A DNA stretch of 64,000 nt from the NCBI RefSeq assembly GCF_037969765.1, contig NZ_CP150207.1, positions 372,001 through 436,000 of the forward strand, read 5' to 3'. Shown here piece by piece: positions 51,721 through 59,566 of this stretch. The notes under the pieces were generated by a model. That model made no database searches and was not told the DNA's origin. It saw only the letters and a program-made list of their open reading frames with translations. A program made the position numbers and the translations under genes. The DNA is from Paenibacillus sp. FSL W8-0186. Its GTDB lineage: Bacteria > Bacillota > Bacilli > Paenibacillales > Paenibacillaceae. How positions within the stretch are numbered: position 1 is the first letter of the stretch; the number at the start of each line of letters is the position of its first letter.

Positions 51721-52779
51721 GTGTCGATAGCCTTGAAGCAGGGTCTTGAAGAATTGCCGGTGCCGCCCTATCGGCCCTTATCGATGTTGCTGAGGCGCGC
51801 AGGAGCAACCCTAATCGATTATATACTGTTTGCCGCACTGGTTCGTTCGGCGATGAATATAGATCAGCTGTTCATGATGCAGGATACGCATATGTTATTC
51901 GTTCTACTTGGGGTTATTTTACTGATATTGTCTTACTATGTGCTGCTCGAAGGCTTGACGGGTTGTACGATCGGCAAGCGTGTTATTCGTATCCGCGTGG
52001 TCGATCGATACGGGGAGCCGCCGGGGCTGTACAGAGCGCTAATCCGCAGCGTGCTGCGCGTGCTTGACTGCAATCCTCTGCTGCTTGGCGGTCTTCCGGC
52101 AGCTCTGGGCATTGTTATGACGGATCGGGGACAGCGGTTCGGGGATATGGCTGCACACACCTTTGTGGTGAAGACGTGCGATTCACCTTCTTGTACGATG
52201 AACCGCGGGAAGGAGGTTATCGCCATAACCTTTGCGGCTGCACCCATTGTACTGGCAGCCATACTCCCGATGATCATGCGGGTCAATCCCCTTCCGGAGG
52301 AGAGAGCGTCTAAGGAAGCATATACCGATGAGAAAATACATATCAGCCATAGCGGCATGTTCAAAATTACGACGAGCCCGGATTGGCTGTTTGATCCCAA
52401 TCTGGACAATGAGGCGGATATCTCGATTTCCAATCGGTTCTCGAATAAATATTTAGCCGTTTTCTCCGAGTCTAAGAAGCGTTTCAAGGATGGCTGCACG
52501 CTGGAGCAATATCTGGAATACGCCGAGCAGAGCTTCGCCGCAGGCCTTGCCCATTCGCCAATTTATAAACCCCGGGCTACTGTAATTAACGGATATCCGG
52601 CTTATCAGTTTGCCGTTGAACAGGAAGTGAACGGGGTGAAGGTCGCATATATTGTGACCACAATCGAGACGAAGCTGTATTATCATTGGATTACTGTATG
52701 GACGGATGCCGCTAAATATAAGGAATATCAGCAGGAGCTGCATTCCGTAATCCGCACTTTTAACAATTTTACGACTTAA
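51721..52779 (+). CDS. RDD family membrane protein with C-terminal PsbP/DcrB-like domain
   Basis: This 352-residue protein has an RDD domain (about 18-155) with ten-residue blocks RRAGATLIDY and LLEGLTGCTIGKRVIRIRVVD, and membrane helices at 34-46, 57-80 and about 163-182. The C-terminal part of about 150 residues (205-352), outside the membrane, has HISHSGMFKITTSPDWLFD, RATVINGYPAYQF and a closing HSVIRTF, like the mixed alpha-beta PsbP/DcrB fold. GTG 51721 or TTG 51733 may start it; AGGGAG at 51716-51721 fits the TTG better. A frameshifted paralogue lies at 62.4 kb. Function is unknown. Confidence 0.78.
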   Translation: MSIALKQGLEELPVPPYRPLSMLLRRAGATLIDYILFAALVRSAMNIDQLFMMQDTHMLFVLLGVILLILSYYVLLEGLTGCTIGKRVIRIRVVDRYGEPPGLYRALIRSVLRVLDCNPLLLGGLPAALGIVMTDRGQRFGDMAAHTFVVKTCDSPSCTMNRGKEVIAITFAAAPIVLAAILPMIMRVNPLPEERASKEAYTDEKIHISHSGMFKITTSPDWLFDPNLDNEADISISNRFSNKYLAVFSESKKRFKDGCTLEQYLEYAEQSFAAGLAHSPIYKPRATVINGYPAYQFAVEQEVNGVKVAYIVTTIETKLYYHWITVWTDAAKYKEYQQELHSVIRTFNNFTT

Positions 52780-52797
52780 GCGCTCGTCCAAAGCTTC

Positions 52798-52846
52798 ATA
52801 GTTCCATCGTTCAACCTGAGGTTGGACGAACGGAGCTATTTTTTTG
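52798..52846 (+). terminator. Terminator after the RDD gene
   Basis: ATAGTTCCATCGTTCAACC pairs imperfectly with the segment up to GGAGCTAT and is followed by seven T. Confidence 0.75.
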
Positions 52847-52864
52847 GCTTTTCGTAAGCTTGAC

Positions 52865-52913
52865 TTGACTTTTCGAACCTACACTTTTAGATAATTGTGT
52901 ATAGTAAATACTA
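52865..52913 (+). promoter_or_regulatory. Promoter and small palindrome before the histidine kinase gene
   Basis: TTGACT (52865-52870), 17 bases, TAGATA (52888-52893) is a possible promoter. Downstream, TAGTA-AA-TACTA (52902-52913) is a short inverted repeat that may be an operator. Confidence 0.4.
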
Positions 52914-52940
52914 CAACGCTATGGCGAAGGATGTGTAGTC

Positions 52941-54713
52941 TTGTCAAAGTTTTTGCGGTTTAACACACTGCGCAATCAAATTTTACTCGGTTTCATGCTG
53001 GTTATGATCATCGTGCTGGCTTCTGTCGGCTTTTTTACGTTTGGCCAAGTCTCCGTCCTGCTGAGCAACAATGCGGAGAAGCATATTCAGCAAACTGCGG
53101 TTCAAGCCACGGGCAAACTGGATGCCCTCCTGCAGCAAATCAATACGCTGACCGCCCAGGTGGCGATGAGCGCAACGACGCAGCGGCTCCTCTCCGAAGA
53201 GATGGCAGGGGTGCCAATCAGTTTCACAGACCGCCAGCTGCTCCAGCAGGAGGTGCGCAAATATGAGGCTTATGCGACAGGCATACGCTCGCTTGAGTTG
53301 TACACGGCCGATTACCGAAGACTGCTGCCGCTCGATGATTTCAGATTGACTGAACGGGTGTCCAGCGAGTGGATTGACCGGGTCGATGAGCAAATGGGTC
53401 GGCTGGTGTGGTTTGGCCTCGATCCTCAGAATCCTGACGGAGTTATCGCCATCCGCAGTATCCGGCTAATCGACCAGTCGTTCTCACATGCCGGGTATTT
53501 AATGGTTCATATTGAGAAAAGCTATTTCGAGCTAGCCGAGGCGACGGAGCGCGAAATGCGCGAATCGATGGGGCTATTCGACCAATCCGGGAAAACGATA
53601 TTTTCTGATTTTCCCCAAGAGGTGGATTCGAGGATGCTGCTCAGCCATGTCGGGGAGAGCATTACCATTGACGGCACATCCTATATCGCCATTCAGAAGC
53701 AGTCCGAAGCCACGGGCTGGACGCTCGCGATCCTGACTCCTATGAGTTACGTTACCGAGGGGATATCGGTGCTTCGCACTACGATTCTTGTATCAGGCGT
53801 AGTTGGCGGCTTGCTCTTTCTGATCTTTACCCTTATTCTATCCACGATGATCACGCGTCCTATTCTGAATCTGATCAAGGCGATGCGCGGCGCCCGCTTC
53901 GGGACGCTGAAGACTAGCCCGATTACGTCTACGACAATGGAAATTCATGAACTCAACAACTCTTACAATCAAATGGTTGTCGATCTGAACGAGCTGATTG
54001 AAGTCGTTTATGAGAAGGAAATTCTCCAGAGCCGGACGGAGCTGAAGGCGCTTCAGGCTCAGATTAACCCGCATTTTCTGTTTAACACCCTTGAGGCGTT
54101 CTACTGGGAGCTGGAGGATAAAGGGGAAGAGGAGCTCGCCCAGATCGTTGTGGCGATGTCCGGATTGTTCCGTTACGTCATTACTAAAATGGATGAGGAT
54201 GAATGGGTAACGCTCGGCGATGAGCTGGATCACGCGGAAAGATATTTGAAAATCATGGCCATGCGCATGATGGACAGGCTTTCCTGGCGGATTGAAGCGG
54301 ACGAGGACTGCCGCCGGGTACCCGTACCCAAGCTGCTGATTCAGCCGCTCGTCGAGAACGCCATATTACATGGCGTAGAGCAGCGGGTTGGACCAGGCAC
54401 GGTCATTTTGCGGGTGGAGCAAGCTAGCCGCCCCGGATTTACCCGGGTGACCGTGCAGGACGACGGCCCTGGAATGGATCAGGAGAGGCTTCGTTACTTG
54501 TATGCCGTTATGCGAAAAGGACATGTGAGTGCTACAAAAGGACATGGCATCGGCATGGTTAACGTCGAGCGAAGGCTGCGGCTGAGCTTTGACTCCAGCA
54601 CCGAGGGGCTCGAAATTAAGAGCGAGAAGGGACAGGGGACCACGGTGTCCTTTGAAATACCGAATGAATATGGGAGTGACATGAGTCATGAAGACGATAC
54701 TTATCGTGGATGA
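52941..54713 (+). CDS. Sensor histidine kinase, YesM type
   Basis: This 590-residue kinase has TM1 at 13-35, an extracellular sensor region of about 240 residues, TM2 at 280-303, HAMP (300-353), a phosphoacceptor region with H378 in QINPHFLFNTLE, and an ATPase domain with N473 in LVENAILHG and the glycine boxes DDGPGM and GHGIGMVNVERRL. The start is TTG 52941 after AAGGATGTG. It overlaps its response regulator gene by 26 bases. YesM/YesN-type pairs in Paenibacillus sense extracellular sugars; the xylo-oligosaccharide importer that follows is the likely target. Confidence 0.93.
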   Translation: MSKFLRFNTLRNQILLGFMLVMIIVLASVGFFTFGQVSVLLSNNAEKHIQQTAVQATGKLDALLQQINTLTAQVAMSATTQRLLSEEMAGVPISFTDRQLLQQEVRKYEAYATGIRSLELYTADYRRLLPLDDFRLTERVSSEWIDRVDEQMGRLVWFGLDPQNPDGVIAIRSIRLIDQSFSHAGYLMVHIEKSYFELAEATEREMRESMGLFDQSGKTIFSDFPQEVDSRMLLSHVGESITIDGTSYIAIQKQSEATGWTLAILTPMSYVTEGISVLRTTILVSGVVGGLLFLIFTLILSTMITRPILNLIKAMRGARFGTLKTSPITSTTMEIHELNNSYNQMVVDLNELIEVVYEKEILQSRTELKALQAQINPHFLFNTLEAFYWELEDKGEEELAQIVVAMSGLFRYVITKMDEDEWVTLGDELDHAERYLKIMAMRMMDRLSWRIEADEDCRRVPVPKLLIQPLVENAILHGVEQRVGPGTVILRVEQASRPGFTRVTVQDDGPGMDQERLRYLYAVMRKGHVSATKGHGIGMVNVERRLRLSFDSSTEGLEIKSEKGQGTTVSFEIPNEYGSDMSHEDDTYRG

Positions 54714-55476
54714 TGAACCAAGGACACGGGAAGGGATCCGTAAAACGTTGGAGGCCTGGTCCTCCGGCCGACACCGGATTGAAATTGCATCTAGCGGCGT
54801 GGCGGCATTGGAGTGGCTGCAGGAGCACGAGGCCAATTTGCTCGTGACCGATATACGGATGCCGGAAATCGGAGGCCTTGATCTTATTGAGCGATTGGAG
54901 AATTTGAAGAATCCGCCCGTTGTCATCGTCATTTCCGGTCATCCGGAGTTCGACTATGCACAAAAGGCGCTAAAATTCGGCGTAATCGAATATTTATTGA
55001 AGCCGCTGGATAAATTAAAACTCATTCAGGCTGTCGAACTTGCTCTCCAGCGGGAGGAGAAAATCCACCGGATCGAGCGGATGGAAAAGCTGGTCGATCC
55101 GAAGCTCATGGAGACGATGGAGCATGAGAATGCATACAGCACCCCGGTTCGCGACGCGATCCGTTATTTGGACGAGCATTTGCACGAATCGGTATCCATG
55201 CGCGACTTGGCGGATCACCTTCATATGAATGCCAGCTATTTCAGCGTGCTGTTCAAGGAACAGACGGGCCTTACATTCAGCGAATATTTGACAAAGCGGA
55301 GAATTCAGAGGGCGAAGGTCCTGCTTACGACGACAACGCTTCCCATTGCCGAGATTGCGGAGAGGGTCGGATACCAGACGGCCAGATATTTCGTCAAAGT
55401 CTTCCGCGAAATGGAGCAGGTAAGCCCTGGGCAATATAGAAGCAACGTAAAGGATCCAGACGACACAATCCAATAA
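54688..55476 (+). CDS. Response regulator with AraC output domain, YesN type, compact
   Basis: This 262-residue regulator has a receiver domain (1-122) with acidic pocket D8-D9-E10, phosphoacceptor D55 in VTDIRMPE and Lys in EYLLKPLD, then a short linker and the AraC helix-turn-helices (about 155-255: VSMRDLADHLHMNASYFSVLFKEQTG, IAEIAERVGYQTARYFVKVFREME). Most YesN-type proteins are near 500 residues with a long central region; this one lacks it. It is translationally coupled to the kinase and stands just upstream of the importer genes, which it probably activates. Confidence 0.93.
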   Translation: MKTILIVDDEPRTREGIRKTLEAWSSGRHRIEIASSGVAALEWLQEHEANLLVTDIRMPEIGGLDLIERLENLKNPPVVIVISGHPEFDYAQKALKFGVIEYLLKPLDKLKLIQAVELALQREEKIHRIERMEKLVDPKLMETMEHENAYSTPVRDAIRYLDEHLHESVSMRDLADHLHMNASYFSVLFKEQTGLTFSEYLTKRRIQRAKVLLTTTTLPIAEIAERVGYQTARYFVKVFREMEQVSPGQYRSNVKDPDDTIQ

Positions 55477-55578
55477 TAGTGGCATAAATCCCAATCCCTC
55501 TATCATTACGGCATGATCCTACCATTGTTACAATTTAATTAAGCGGAATGAAACCGCTAGCATTCGTAGAAAAGGGGT

Positions 55579-55592
55579 TGTAAACGTGTTCA
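55579..55592. promoter_or_regulatory. cre-like site across the start codon of the binding-protein gene
   Basis: TGTAAACGTGTTCA fits TGWAANCGNTNWCA with one mismatch (G at position 10) and covers the GTG start at 55586. A CcpA site here would block transcription elongation. Confidence 0.4.
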
Positions 55593-56911
55593 AGAAAAAA
55601 TGGACGATGCTGCTATTGACATCATTGTGTCTCGCTTTGGTTTTGGGGGGCTGCGGTTCAAAGGGCAACAACGGCGGCGCATCTCAAGGCGGCGGCGAAG
55701 CCAAAGGCGATCAAGTCACGGTAACCTTCATGCATCTCTGGCCTGAAGGCGTATCTGCTGGACAGAACAAAATCGTGAACCAAATCATTACCGAATATCA
55801 GAACGAGAACCCTAACGTTAAAATCAAACAAGAGGTATTGGATAACGAGCAGTACAAAAACAAACTAAAAGTACTGTCCGCATCCAACGAACTGCCGGAT
55901 GTAGGTGTAACCTGGGCGGCGGGATTCCTGCAGCCTTATGTTGAAGGCAATCTGTTTGCTCCTGTAGACGATCTGCTGAACGGCGAGCTGAACGGTAAAT
56001 TCGTTGCCGGCACGACCGAGGCATATAATATTGACGGAAAAACGTATGCGCTTCCACTAGAGTTCAATATCGCGCCTGTATATTACAATAAAGCGATTTT
56101 TGCAAAATACAATCTTGAGGTTCCGCAAACGTACGAGCAATTTAAGCAAGTTGTGAAAACGCTGTCCGACAACGGCGTAGCGCCGATTGCCCTGGGCAAC
56201 AAAGACCGCTGGACCGGTTCCCTCTGGTACATGTACATGGCTGACCGGATTGCGGGACAGCAAACGCTGGCTAACGCGATCAGCGGCTCCGCTTCCTTCA
56301 AGGATGAAGGGCTGATTAAGGCTGCAACGGAAGTTCAAGCGCTCGTAGACAGCAATGCTTTTGTCAAAGGTTTCAACGGTTTGTCCAATGAAGAGGCGAA
56401 ATCCGAGTTCCTGAACGACAAAGCAGCAATGTATATGATGGGTTCCTGGGATCTTCCAAACTTTACGACGAATGAAGAAATTCCGCAGGAATTCCGCAAC
56501 AATGTCGGCTTCTTTAAGTTCCCGACCGTGGAAGGCGGCAAGGGCGACATCAACAGCTGGGTTGGCGGTCCGGGCGTAGGCTTGTTCGTGGGTGAGAACT
56601 CCAAAGTGAAGGATGAAGCCAAGAAATTTGTAGAATACTTCGTCACCAAATGGGGCGAGCAATCCGTAACCGGCGCAGGCGTTATCCCGGCTACGAAGGT
56701 AGATACGTCCAATCTGGAGCTGCCTCAATTGTATATCGATCTGTTTAATGAAATGAATCAGGCAAGCAGCATCACCTTGTTCGCAGACGTACAAATGCCT
56801 GCGAATGCGGCAGAGACGCACCTTAACATGATCCAGGCTCTCTTTGGCAAGGCGGTAACGCCGGAGAAATTCTCGGAAGAGCATGACGCGGCAATCGCCA
56901 GAGGACAATAA
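55586..56911 (+). CDS. Sugar-binding lipoprotein of the xylo-oligosaccharide importer
   Basis: This 441-residue solute-binding protein has a lipobox VLGGC with C23 lipidated, a Gly/Asn/Ser spacer, and the family 1 fold from VTVTFMHLWPEG. ELPDVGVTWAAGF and AAMYMMGSWDLPNF give the binding cleft pattern. The start is GTG 55586 with AAAGGGG upstream. It is the first gene of a three-gene importer, followed by a hairpin. The GH43 beta-xylosidase at 59.6 kb suggests a xylan-derived ligand; this is inference. Confidence 0.92.
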   Translation: MFKKKWTMLLLTSLCLALVLGGCGSKGNNGGASQGGGEAKGDQVTVTFMHLWPEGVSAGQNKIVNQIITEYQNENPNVKIKQEVLDNEQYKNKLKVLSASNELPDVGVTWAAGFLQPYVEGNLFAPVDDLLNGELNGKFVAGTTEAYNIDGKTYALPLEFNIAPVYYNKAIFAKYNLEVPQTYEQFKQVVKTLSDNGVAPIALGNKDRWTGSLWYMYMADRIAGQQTLANAISGSASFKDEGLIKAATEVQALVDSNAFVKGFNGLSNEEAKSEFLNDKAAMYMMGSWDLPNFTTNEEIPQEFRNNVGFFKFPTVEGGKGDINSWVGGPGVGLFVGENSKVKDEAKKFVEYFVTKWGEQSVTGAGVIPATKVDTSNLELPQLYIDLFNEMNQASSITLFADVQMPANAAETHLNMIQALFGKAVTPEKFSEEHDAAIARGQ

Positions 56912-56954
56912 AGCTGAGGTTCAAAGGCACTTGTGCAACACAGGATGAAGAGAT

Positions 56955-56987
56955 CTATCCGGCAGTATTGCCGGATAGACTTTTCTT
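56955..56987 (+). terminator. Hairpin between binding-protein and permease genes
   Basis: CTATCCGGCA (56955-56964) pairs perfectly with TGCCGGATAG (56969-56978) and is followed by ACTTTTCTT. Partial termination is likely because both permease genes lie downstream. Confidence 0.72.
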
Positions 56988-57031
56988 AACAGCGACTTAG
57001 AAACGACTATGGAGGAAAGGAGTCGGACAAC

Positions 57032-57913
57032 GTGGATAAGGTGCTCTCCAATAAAAAGATAATTGCACTCTATGTACTGCCATCACTGCTTCTCATTTTG
57101 GGCGTCGTGTACATTCCGATCATACTTACCGGCTACTACGGCTTGAATAAATGGAATGGCATCAGCGCCATGAGTTATATCGGTTTTGAAAACTATCTGG
57201 CTCTAGCGAAGGATAGCGCATTTTGGAGCAGTGCCTGGCACTCGCTTCTGCTGGCTTTGTTCTCTACGCTCAGCTTAGTGATTTATTTGGCTGTAGCTAT
57301 GGTTCTTGCTACCCGCATCAAGGGAGCGAACCTGTTCCGTAAAATCTATTTGATCCCGATGCTGTTGTCGTCGGTTGCGATTGCGCAATTGTGGCTAAAA
57401 ATTTACCATCCGACCAATGGGATCGTAAACAGCTTTTTGCAATCTATCGGTATTGCTAATCCTCCTGCATGGCTTGCAGACACATCGCTGGTACTGCCTG
57501 CACTGTTCATTCCGATTCTGTGGCAATATGCGGGTTTTTATATTCTGATCTACTATGCAGCGCTGAAGAATATTCCGGCTTCCCTGGAGGAAGCGGCGAA
57601 GATAGACGGTGCGAACGCACTGCAAATCGCTTGGAAAATCAAGCTTCCGCTTGCGATGGAAGTGATCAAGGTTACGATCGTTCTTGCCGTTGTCGGGTCG
57701 CTGAAATATTTTGACCTGATCTACGTCATGACCGACGGCGGACCAAACGGAGCCAGTGAGGTTATGGCCTCGTACATGTATCGCGTAGCTTTCCGGGCTC
57801 ATGATTTCGGCTACGGCAGCGCGATCGGATTCTTCCTGCTCGTCATTTGTCTCATCATTACGTGGATTATTCGCAAATTAACCGCTACGAAAGATACCAT
57901 TCAATATTCCTAA
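57032..57913 (+). CDS. Sugar ABC transporter permease, MalF/UgpA type (xylo-oligosaccharide locus)
   Basis: This 293-residue membrane protein has six helices, starting at IIALYVLPSLLLILGVVYIPIIL. The EAA loop is EEAAKIDGANALQIAWKIKLP. The start is GTG 57032 behind GGAGGAAAGGAG. The partner permease follows after 13 bases. It lies beyond the intra-operon hairpin and should be made in smaller amounts than the binding protein. Confidence 0.92.
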   Translation: MDKVLSNKKIIALYVLPSLLLILGVVYIPIILTGYYGLNKWNGISAMSYIGFENYLALAKDSAFWSSAWHSLLLALFSTLSLVIYLAVAMVLATRIKGANLFRKIYLIPMLLSSVAIAQLWLKIYHPTNGIVNSFLQSIGIANPPAWLADTSLVLPALFIPILWQYAGFYILIYYAALKNIPASLEEAAKIDGANALQIAWKIKLPLAMEVIKVTIVLAVVGSLKYFDLIYVMTDGGPNGASEVMASYMYRVAFRAHDFGYGSAIGFFLLVICLIITWIIRKLTATKDTIQYS

Positions 57914-57926
57914 GGAGGGACGCTTC

Positions 57927-58811
57927 ATGATATCTGGAACCGCAGGACAGCTTCAGAGCGGGCCGGCTAGCTCGGGGGCAGCCCTTGGACGCAAAATAGG
58001 CTATGGCCTGCTGTATATCATTCTGATTCTGGTGGCTGTTCTTCAAATACTGCCGCTCGTATGGCTGCTGTTCTTCTCGCTTAAAAACAATCAGGAAGTG
58101 TTCAACCTTCCGCCGTTCTCGCTCCCGATGGACCCTAAATGGGCAAACTATAGCAAGGTATGGAACGCGGGGAATATTAATGTGTACTTCTTGAACAGCG
58201 TATGGGTTACTGTGTTGGCGACCGCGCTCACAGTCCTCCTGGCAAGTCTGGTCACGTATGCCGTGACGAGAATGAAGTGGAAGGGAAGCTCCTTCGTGCT
58301 TGGCCTGTTTATGGTCGCAATGATGATTCCTGTCCACTCGACGCTCATTCCTTTGTTTAGCGTATATAACAAAATCGGATTGACGGATCATCCGTTGTCG
58401 CTCATATTCTCCTATGTTGCGTTCAATATGCCGATTACGATCATGATCCTGCTGGGCTTCTACTATGCGCTGCCGCGCGAGGTGGAGGAGGCCGCCGTCA
58501 TCGACGGCTGCTCGGTGAACCGGATGTTCGCGCAAATCGTATTTCCTATGACGAGCTCCGTGCTGGCCACAACAGCGATCATCAACATGATCTATAACTG
58601 GAACGAGTTTATTTTCGTAAATACGTTCATTAGCTCCGATATCTACAAGACCCTGACGGTCGGTGTACAGAACTTCATCGGTCAATATACGACGGACTGG
58701 GGTGCAATCGGCGCTACTCTGATGATCAGCATTCTGCCGATCCTGATCACCTTCCTGTTCCTTAGCGACAAGATCGTCGAAGGGATCGCCGCCGGTTCGG
58801 TTAAGGGTTAA
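57927..58811 (+). CDS. Sugar ABC transporter permease, MalG/UgpE type (xylo-oligosaccharide locus)
   Basis: This 294-residue protein is the second channel half, with a polar N terminus of about 25 residues, six helices and the EAA loop EEAAVIDGCSVNRMFAQIVFP. It ends in DKIVEGIAAGSVKG. AAGGAGGGACGC precedes the ATG. It is the last gene of the operon; a terminator lies at 58917. As in the other importers, no ATPase gene is present. Confidence 0.92.
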   Translation: MISGTAGQLQSGPASSGAALGRKIGYGLLYIILILVAVLQILPLVWLLFFSLKNNQEVFNLPPFSLPMDPKWANYSKVWNAGNINVYFLNSVWVTVLATALTVLLASLVTYAVTRMKWKGSSFVLGLFMVAMMIPVHSTLIPLFSVYNKIGLTDHPLSLIFSYVAFNMPITIMILLGFYYALPREVEEAAVIDGCSVNRMFAQIVFPMTSSVLATTAIINMIYNWNEFIFVNTFISSDIYKTLTVGVQNFIGQYTTDWGAIGATLMISILPILITFLFLSDKIVEGIAAGSVKG

Positions 58812-58916
58812 GTTGATACAGAAACAGTAAGAAGCCGTGATTAAAGTAATTTATAGCAGTAACTGACTGTTAAGAAGCCGTGAACAAAATAATGTTATAG
58901 CTAATCTGTATGTGAT

Positions 58917-58951
58917 AAAGAACCTGGGCGAACCCCGGGTTCTTTATTTTT
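58917..58951 (+). terminator. Terminator of the xylo-oligosaccharide importer operon
   Basis: AAAGAACCTGGG pairs with CCCGGGTTCTTT (one G-U) and is followed by ATTTTTG. Confidence 0.82.
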
Positions 58952-59201
58952 GGGTTGAGGGTAAGTTTGGGGATGAGGGCGTGACGCAGTGTGTAGGATA
59001 GATGGACGATGAGGCGTAGTAAGTAGTAAGTAAGTAGTATAGTGTGACCAGCCAGGCAACATGTGCGAACGTAACGGTGGCACGGGAGTGAAACGGGTAA
59101 GGAGCAAGTGAGTGAATGAGTAACAAAATAGCTGAGTAGCAGGGTAAGCAAGGTAACTAATTGTCTGGCGATCGGATGTGCGTAAATTAGGTGGTGGCAT
59201 G

Positions 59202-59386
59202 CTAACGGACATTGGTTCCGCTATAGCTTCAAAATTGGCGAATTTGCAGATCTAACGGACACAGGAGCCCCTATTGTGCCTAAAAGCCTCGTAAAAAAGA
59301 CGATTAAGGGCAAATAACGTCCCTGGTGTCCGTTAGGGTTGGGAAAGTATCTTTTTGGGGAGAATAGCGTCTCTTGTGTCCATAAG
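59202..59386. repeat. Four 24-bp units, two direct and two inverted, at 50-bp spacing
   Basis: Units starting CTAACGGACA lie at 59202-59225 and 59252-59275. Units in the opposite orientation, ending GTGTCCGTTAG or GTGTCCATAAG, lie at 59313-59336 and 59363-59386. Each pair is offset by exactly 50 bases. Similar CTAACGGACA sequences are familiar from Paenibacillus intergenic regions, which is recollection, not a search result. Confidence 0.7.
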
Positions 59387-59566
59387 GACTCAGTGGGGAG
59401 CCGAACCACAAATGGACAACGAGTAACCAACTGAAAGTTGTGAGTAACCACGGCCACACCGCAGACAACGAGCTAACCTCAGACCAGCCAAGTATGAGTG
59501 ATGATCAACCACAAAGCAGGCCGCCCCAGGATAACCATATCCTTGGACGGCCTGCTGTTTCATAGA

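Larger units (their letters stand above)
58812..59566. other. Long intergenic region with duplications and inverted repeat units
   Basis: About 750 bases between convergent genes. It holds a 32-bp imperfect direct repeat (58826-58857 and 58869-58901, both with TAAGAAGCCGTGA), a terminator, a GTAAGTAGTA-type low-complexity stretch near 59018-59042, and four 24-bp units at 59202-59386. Overlapping minus-strand frames here show no family resemblance. Confidence 0.6.

Noticed and set aside
56057..56908. Minus-strand 283-residue frame opposite a binding-protein gene
   Set aside because: Antisense shadow; composition (many Arg, His, Leu) is that of a reversed coding frame.
58870..59457. Overlapping minus-strand frames in the 58.8-59.5 kb gap
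   Set aside because: Low-complexity translations of repeats and AT/GT-rich DNA, mutually overlapping, with no ribosome site or recognisable domain.
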